From: Spirogloea muscicola
Taxonomy: Eukaryota > Streptophyta > Zygnematophyceae > Spirogloeales > Spirogloeaceae
NCBI GenBank assembly: GCA_009602725.1
Contig: WELB01000216.1
Coordinates: 210,674-221,470 of the forward strand
Direction of reading: 5' to 3'
Length of the DNA: 10,797 nucleotides
Shown: in pieces, positions 7,671 to 10,797 of the stretch
Position numbering within the stretch: position 1 is the first letter of the stretch
Layout: each line of letters begins with the position of its first letter
The notes under the pieces: model-generated
What the model was told of the DNA's origin: nothing
The model's database searches: none
What the model saw: only the letters and a program-made list of their open reading frames with translations
Program-made: the position numbers and the translations under genes

Positions 7671-7754
7671 AGCCATAGCCTTATTACCTTGTTACATTGG
7701 ACGCACTAACTCTTTCTGGTGCAAAGCATGAGCCTGAGCTCGCTGCATCAGGCT

Positions 7755-8060
7755 GACACACGATGACGTGCCGGCACCCCGCCGCGCCCACAGCCGCCGG
7801 GGGTGAAAGCCTGCCCACCCCTCTTCCCATCCCCTGCTTGATCGCCATCTCGGCGCCTCGTCTCGGAGGAGGGAGGGGGGGGCGGATCGGCCAAGCCGGC
7901 TCCTAAGCTGTGGTGGGCCCTCAGTTCCAGATATCTCGGGGCCGCCGCCCGCCCGCCGGGCGCCGCGTGGAGCGCCGCGGCGGGCNCCGCCGCGGCCCAG
8001 GCGGCGGCAATGGCCGCGCCGCGCGGCAGCTGCTCTCCGCAGCCCCTCCGTGTTGGCCCG
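7755..8060. other. GC- and CpG-rich island without a supported gene
   Basis: Strongly GC-rich, with a G-run (7866-7884) that could form a quadruplex on the + strand and a long GC palindrome around the ambiguous base at 7986. ORFs exist on both strands but run through the N and into repeat units, so none is called. A promoter or CpG island is possible but unproven. Confidence 0.45.
7974..7996. other. GC hairpin with the ambiguous base in its loop
   Basis: GCCGCGGCGG (7974-7983), loop GCN, CCGCCGCGGC (7987-7996). The only N in the window falls in the 3-nt loop, as expected if the fold disturbed base calling or if collapsed copies differ there. Confidence 0.85.
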
Positions 8061-8087
8061 TCCCCCTGCCTGCCTCACAAGAAAGAA

Positions 8088-8142
8088 AGGGCTCGCCCAG
8101 TGAGGATAGGGGCTGGAAAAGCCAGCCCAAAAGAGAATGAAC
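8088..8142 (-). repeat. Hairpin repeat unit, minus orientation
   Basis: GGGCTCGCCCAGTGAGGATA, then GGGCTGG (8110-8116), loop AAAAG, CCAGCCC (8122-8128), then AAAAGAGAATGAACA. The seven-pair stem is perfect. The nearest relative is 10261-10315. Confidence 0.88.
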
Positions 8143-8193
8143 AAAGATCGTTCGTCCCAGCACGATCTCGGACTCCTCTCATTCGGATACCAG

Positions 8194-8227
8194 TTTCTCC
8201 GACCTGCGGCTGCTCAACAAGGGTTAC
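8194..8227 (+). repeat. 34-bp module, copy 2
   Basis: Starts TTTCTCCGACCTGCGGCTGC and ends AAGGGTTAC. It differs from 6986-7019 mainly in the six bases before GGGTTAC. The mariner-like element begins 18 nt further on. Confidence 0.75.
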
Positions 8228-8244
8228 TGAATGTTTCGTAGCTA

Positions 8245-8430
8245 CATGTCAACCCTGTCTAGGATTGTACGGTCGGTTGGGGAGGTTTGTATGACGATAA
8301 ACAGGATATAACGGTATGAGATGAAAGATCCTATCCTAAATTAGATATTGGCCTGTACTCGGTTTGCCCGAATTTGATAACGTTATACAGGATATAAGCT
8401 ATGGAGGATAACCTTAGACAGGGTTGACTG
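8245..8430. mobile_element. 186-bp Tc1/mariner-like MITE with TA target duplication
   Basis: Left end CATGTCAACCCTGTCTAGG; right end, reverse-complemented, CAGTCAACCCTGTCTAAGG. After one extra T on the left, about 15 of the first 16 bases or more agree. TA flanks both ends (8243-8244, 8431-8432), the target duplication of the IS630/Tc1/mariner superfamily, whose termini often start CAGT. The inside is AT-rich and repeats ACAGGATATAA at 8301-8311 and 8387-8397. No transposase is encoded, so movement would need an enzyme from elsewhere. Confidence 0.82.
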
Positions 8431-8513
8431 TACTTAATTCCCTGTGTGCTTTTACCGCTTACTTTTCTTCAGCGCTTCCCTGGCCCCTTCGCACTTGGTT
8501 CATTCTTTCTTCT

Positions 8514-8604
8514 GGGCTGGCCTCTCACAGCCACCGCCCTTTCTTGGAAGCATCCTCCTCTCATTCTGAGCACTTTCTTCTCATTCTCTGGCTGTTCACA
8601 GCCC
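8514..8604 (+). repeat. Two hairpin repeat units
   Basis: Core GGGCTGGCCTCTCACAGCC at 8514-8532 is identical to 7124-7142 and is preceded by TTCATTCTTTCTTCT. A shorter core GGCTGTTCACAGCC at 8590-8603 is followed by CTTGCCCCCTTGGGAGAGCC, the downstream box. Confidence 0.85.
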
Positions 8605-8689
8605 TTGCCCCCTTGGGAGAGCCACTTTCCTTTCTCTCGGTGCGTTTTTTGGCTGCTAATGTCACACTTCCAATTTGGCCACCTTAGCA

Positions 8690-8790
8690 TAGGGCTTCAT
8701 TACACATAGCCCATTTGCACTTTTTGCCTGATCAGTGTGTTGGCTTGCATTGGCCACCCTTTCACTTCATGCGGACCGCGCCCCTTCTCT
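8690..8790 (+). repeat. Long-period duplicated segment, copy 2
   Basis: Partner of 7325-7451, running from TAGGGCTTCATT to ATGCGGACCGCGCCCCTTCT. It is about 25 bp shorter through deletions. Each copy is followed by further hairpin units, so the repeated block probably spans more than this segment. Confidence 0.75.
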
Positions 8791-8809
8791 CGTCTTGTAT
8801 GCTCCTTGG

Positions 8810-8852
8810 GGGCTGGCCTTCACAGCCATTGCCTTACATTGGGAGAGCTGTT
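8810..8852 (+). repeat. Hairpin repeat unit
   Basis: GGGCTGGCCTTCACAGCC (8810-8827), then ATTGCCTTACATTGGGAGAG. The downstream GGGAGAGC box is the reverse complement of the GCTCGCCC/GCTCTCCC box in minus copies, so both orientations belong to one unit. Confidence 0.82.
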
Positions 8853-8884
8853 GCCTTTGGGCTGTGTGTGCTCTAGCGCTCGTC

Positions 8885-9016
8885 TGGCCCCTCCGAATTC
8901 TGTCCATTCCTTCTTTGGGCCAGCCAAAGATAGCTATCGCCCTCTGCAGGAAATGTTTCTCTTTCTCCTCTTTGGGCTGGCTTCTCACAGCCATTGCCTT
9001 GCATCGAGTGAGCTGT
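8885..9016 (+). repeat. One degenerate and one good hairpin unit
   Basis: Degenerate unit: TGGCCCCTCCGAATTCTGTC, CATTCCTTCTTT, then GGGCCAGCC (8917-8925) with a lost right arm. Good unit: GGGCTGGCTTCTCACAGCC (8974-8992), then ATTGCCTTGCATCGAGTGAG. The upstream part of the first matches the reverse complement of 10301-10335. Confidence 0.75.
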
Positions 9017-9052
9017 TTTTCCATACGGCTGACGGCTGCTTCCCGGGGATGT

Positions 9053-9182
9053 AAGAGATGGTGGTTGGAATGCTGTCCTGAGTGATGTCTTGCATTTCTG
9101 GGCTGGCTTTTCACAGCCCTCGCCTTCTCTGGAAGACCTTACTTCTTTTCTGAGTAACTACGCATTCTAAATCTATAGGCCC
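9053..9182 (+). repeat. Local duplication of about 175-bp period, copy 1
   Basis: Starts AAGAGATGG; includes GTCTTGCATTTCTGGG, then a hairpin core GGGCTGGCTTTTCACAGCC (9100-9118), and ends GTAACTACGCATTCTAAATC and TATAGGCC. The partner at 9230-9303 has the same outer parts but lacks the hairpin core. Confidence 0.65.
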
Positions 9183-9229
9183 ACTGCCTCTCAGCACGAT
9201 CTGGCCTCCTATTGGTGCAATATCTACGG

Positions 9230-9315
9230 AAGAGATGGAAGTTCACTGTCATCCTTAACAACGTCTTGCATCCTGGGTGACTACGCGTTCTGACTCCTTA
9301 GGGCCTCTCACAGCC
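9230..9315 (+). repeat. Local duplication, copy 2, plus truncated hairpin core
   Basis: AAGAGATGG, GTCTTGCATCCTGGG and GTGACTACGCGTTCTGACTC follow in the order of copy 1, without the hairpin unit between. A truncated core GGGCCTCTCACAGCC (9301-9315) follows, then ATTGCCTTACATTAAGACC, similar to 8828-8850. Confidence 0.6.
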
Positions 9316-9371
9316 ATTGCCTTACATTAAGACCTGCTTCTTAGGCCAGCTTAACAAGGCAAGTAGCTCTT

Positions 9372-9412
9372 CCAAAGGGGGCGAGGGCTGGTAGGAGCCA
9401 GCCCACAAAAGC
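9372..9412 (-). repeat. Hairpin repeat unit, minus orientation
   Basis: CCAAAGGGGGCGAG, then GGGCTGG (9385-9391), loop TAGGAG, CCAGCCC (9398-9404), then ACAAAAGCGAG. The seven-pair stem is perfect with a loop different from other copies. Confidence 0.82.
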
Positions 9413-9780
9413 GAGGAGTGCGGGGCAGTGGTAGAGACTGGACGACCGTCCTCCACAAGCCTGCACTGGAGTAGCCCTCCATTTCGAGTCTGCTCCTCCA
9501 GCTGCAGTGACCATGTTGCAGCTCACGGATCTGGTCCAGCTCTTTCCATGCATCGCTTGGCATACGCGGCACTTACTGTTGCTCTCGGTTCACCGTAGTC
9601 AAACAGTGGCTGCAAAAGCCCCGGGGGACTCTGCTCAAAAGGACGGCATCTAGAGAGAACGCCAGCCCAGGATGTACAACTGCCACCTTCTATGTGATGC
9701 AATCGCTTGACGAGCCCCAGGTGATGGCTTGGAAGGGCGAGTCCTTTTCGTAGCTGTGTGGTCTAGAGCCTTTTGGCCCT
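9413..9780. other. Stretch with no recognised feature
   Basis: No supported gene. CGCCAGCCCAGGATGTACAA near 9660 may be a decayed minus-orientation unit, but too little is left to call it. Confidence 0.35.
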
Positions 9781-9845
9781 TCAGACCTTGTCCATACCTT
9801 CTAGGCTGAGTTTTCACAGCCTTCCGCCCTATGGAAGATTTACTT
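9781..9845 (+). repeat. Hairpin repeat unit, degenerate
   Basis: CAGACCTTGTCCATACCTTC, then AGGCTGAGTTTTCACAGCC (9803-9821), then TTCCGCCCTATGGAAG. The upstream GACCTTGTCCAT box equals that at 7107-7116. Confidence 0.75.
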
Positions 9846-10005
9846 CCTTTCAGTAGGGCGGGTGGGCGACAGGCTCTCGGGGTGAGGGGTCGGTGGTCAA
9901 GGTGTGGGCCGGCTTGCTGTCATGCTGCTGAGGGGAGCAGCTTGGAGTCGAAGCTCGTTGTCAGACCCCCGGATGTGTAAGCCAGACAATCAAGTTCGTT
10001 ACGCT

Positions 10006-10062
10006 TTCCGGCCCTTTCGGCGCTTGTCTTCCTCTATTGGGCCGGCCTTTCACAGCCATCGG
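10006..10062 (+). repeat. Hairpin repeat unit
   Basis: TTCCGGCCCTTTCGGCGCTT, GTCTTCCTCTATT, then GGGCCGGCCTTTCACAGCC (10039-10057). The left arm carries GGCCGG in place of GGCTGG. The upstream GGCCCTTTCGG box matches 7071-7080. Confidence 0.75.
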
Positions 10063-10164
10063 AAAACCTGTGGAGCAACTTTCCGAATGTGGAGGCACTC
10101 GAGCCAGCTGGGCTCCGGCCGCCTGGACAAGCGGCGGGTGGCGAATGGAGGCCGCTGGCCAAGA

Positions 10165-10413
10165 AAGTGCTCGCCCACTGAGAAGAGGGGCTGGCAAAGC
10201 CAGCTCAAGAAGAATGGACAATGTCGAAAGCCAAAGAAAGAGGAGCCAGAGAAGAAGAAAGTGCTCGCCCATTGATGACAGGGGCTGGAAAAGCCAGCCC
10301 AAAAAGAAATGAACAGAGTTCGGGAAGGGGGCCAGAAAAAGGACTACACTACAGAACATAAGACCCAAGGCCAGGGAGAGTGCTCGCCCATTGAGAACAG
10401 GGGCTGGAAAAGG
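10165..10413 (-). repeat. Three tandem hairpin units, minus orientation
   Basis: Starting at 10167, 10261 and 10380, each with GTGCTCGCCCA(C/T)TGA followed by GGGGCTGG. The first has stem GCTGGC/GCCAGC (10190-10204). The second has the perfect GGGCTGG-AAAAG-CCAGCCC (10282-10300). The third (from 10400) loses its right arm and runs into GGACGAGAAGGGGGCCAG. Units are 94 and 119 bp apart. Purine-rich spacers (AAGAAGAAAG, AAAAAGAAATGAACAGAG) separate them. Confidence 0.85.
10341..10375 (+). repeat. 35-bp exact direct repeat, copy 1
   Basis: Starts GGACTACACTACAGAACATA and is identical over 35 bp to 10550-10584. CCAGAAAAA occurs just before both copies. It lies between the second and third minus-orientation hairpin units. 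Confidence 0.9.
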
Positions 10414-10485
10414 ACGAGAAGGGGGCCAGGGGATTTGCGAAGAAAAACAAGCACACAAAGAAACAAAGCAGCCATGGATCACTCA

Positions 10486-10517
10486 GTAACCCCTGCTAAG
10501 CAGCCTCAGGTCAGAGA
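10486..10517 (-). repeat. 34-bp module, copy 3 (reverse)
   Basis: Starts GTAACCCCTGCTAAGCAGCC and continues TCAGGTCAGAGA, the reverse complement of the module at 6986 and 8194 with a few changes. Here, too, a hairpin unit in the matching orientation lies within about 100 bp (10380-10413). Confidence 0.7.
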
Positions 10518-10549
10518 CGCTAGGCTCAGAACCAGAAAAAGAAGAAAAA

Positions 10550-10584
10550 GGACTACACTACAGAACATAAGACCCAAGGCCAGG
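10550..10584 (+). repeat. 35-bp exact direct repeat, copy 2
   Basis: Identical to 10341-10375, offset 209 bp. The intervening sequence is not repeated, so this looks like a short local duplication or two insertions of the same fragment. Confidence 0.9.
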
Positions 10585-10644
10585 CCGAGCTCCCCGACGG
10601 TCGAGGAAAATGCGTGTATATTAAGAGATGGGGAGGCCATGTGT

Positions 10645-10797
10645 GGCCAAGTACAAAGGCAAGCACATTGGACAAATGTACGTCACCTGCTGCTAAGCTG
10701 ACCCGCTCAGTAACCACGAGTCAGCACATAGAGGTCGCTAGCTGACGCTCGAATACCGGACGGCAATTGACTAGCTCTTGTGCCAGCAGCTAAGGCT
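10645..10797 (+). repeat. Direct repeat A, right copy, cut by the window edge
   Basis: Starts GGCCAAGTACAAA and ends CAGCTAAGGCT at the last base. The block 10683-10725 differs from 6713-6755 at only two positions. The left copy continues into an 11-bp hairpin at this point. Confidence 0.85.

Noticed and set aside
7910-8294. GC-rich ORFs starting near 7910 and 8010
   Set aside because: They cross the ambiguous base or run into a hairpin repeat unit and have no domain.
7096-10413. CRISPR array
   Set aside because: The units are diverged, on both strands and irregularly spaced, and the DNA is eukaryotic.
10309-10701. 130-aa ORF as a gene
   Set aside because: It is made of the hairpin unit, the 34-bp module and the 35-bp direct repeats. 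Its VTPxxQPQV similarity to the minus-strand ORF at 6876-7211 comes from shared DNA repeats.
6713-10725. LTR retrotransposon bounded by repeat A
   Set aside because: No reverse transcriptase, integrase or protease sequence between the copies, and no TG...CA ends seen.

Overview
The window is nuclear DNA from a eukaryote. The left half holds one protein gene on the + strand, split by ten short GT-AG introns (124-396 nt). The right half has no convincing gene and is dense in short repeats. Short introns, 34-136 nt internal exons and a GC-rich low-complexity first exon fit a small-genome protist or alga. A chlorophyte is a reasonable guess from intron size, but nothing in the window fixes the lineage.

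Gene, 1-5012 (5' end outside the window). Eleven exons join into one uninterrupted frame of 770 codons plus a TGA stop. The product is a membrane-anchored calcineurin-like metallophosphoesterase of the acid sphingomyelinase / Ppn1-type endopolyphosphatase group. It has a His-, Pro- and Ala-rich N-terminal tail, one transmembrane helix, a phosphoesterase domain spread over exons 1-9, an acidic and Gly-rich insert within exon 9, and a Cys-rich C-terminus. DLH, GDSSAH and GHMPPG are intact, but two metal-site motifs are altered (GGND where GN[HN]D is usual, GYLH where GHxH is usual). Activity is therefore open to question.

5013-5930: probable 3' UTR and 3' flank, with two perfect hairpins.

5937-10797: a mosaic of repeats. 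The main component is a hairpin unit (core GGGCTGG-loop-CCAGCC or GGGCTGGCCTCTCACAGCC) in about twenty copies, on both strands. Between the copies lie a 186-bp non-autonomous Tc1/mariner-like element (8245-8430, TA on both sides), a duplicated segment about 1.36 kb apart (7325/8690), a 34-bp module in three copies, a longer repeat present at 6676 and at the right edge (10645), a 35-bp exact direct repeat (10341/10550), and a GC-rich island whose hairpin loop holds the only ambiguous base (7986). No transposase, reverse transcriptase, tRNA, rRNA or CRISPR array was seen. The hairpin repeat family is the best candidate for something undescribed; its function is unknown.
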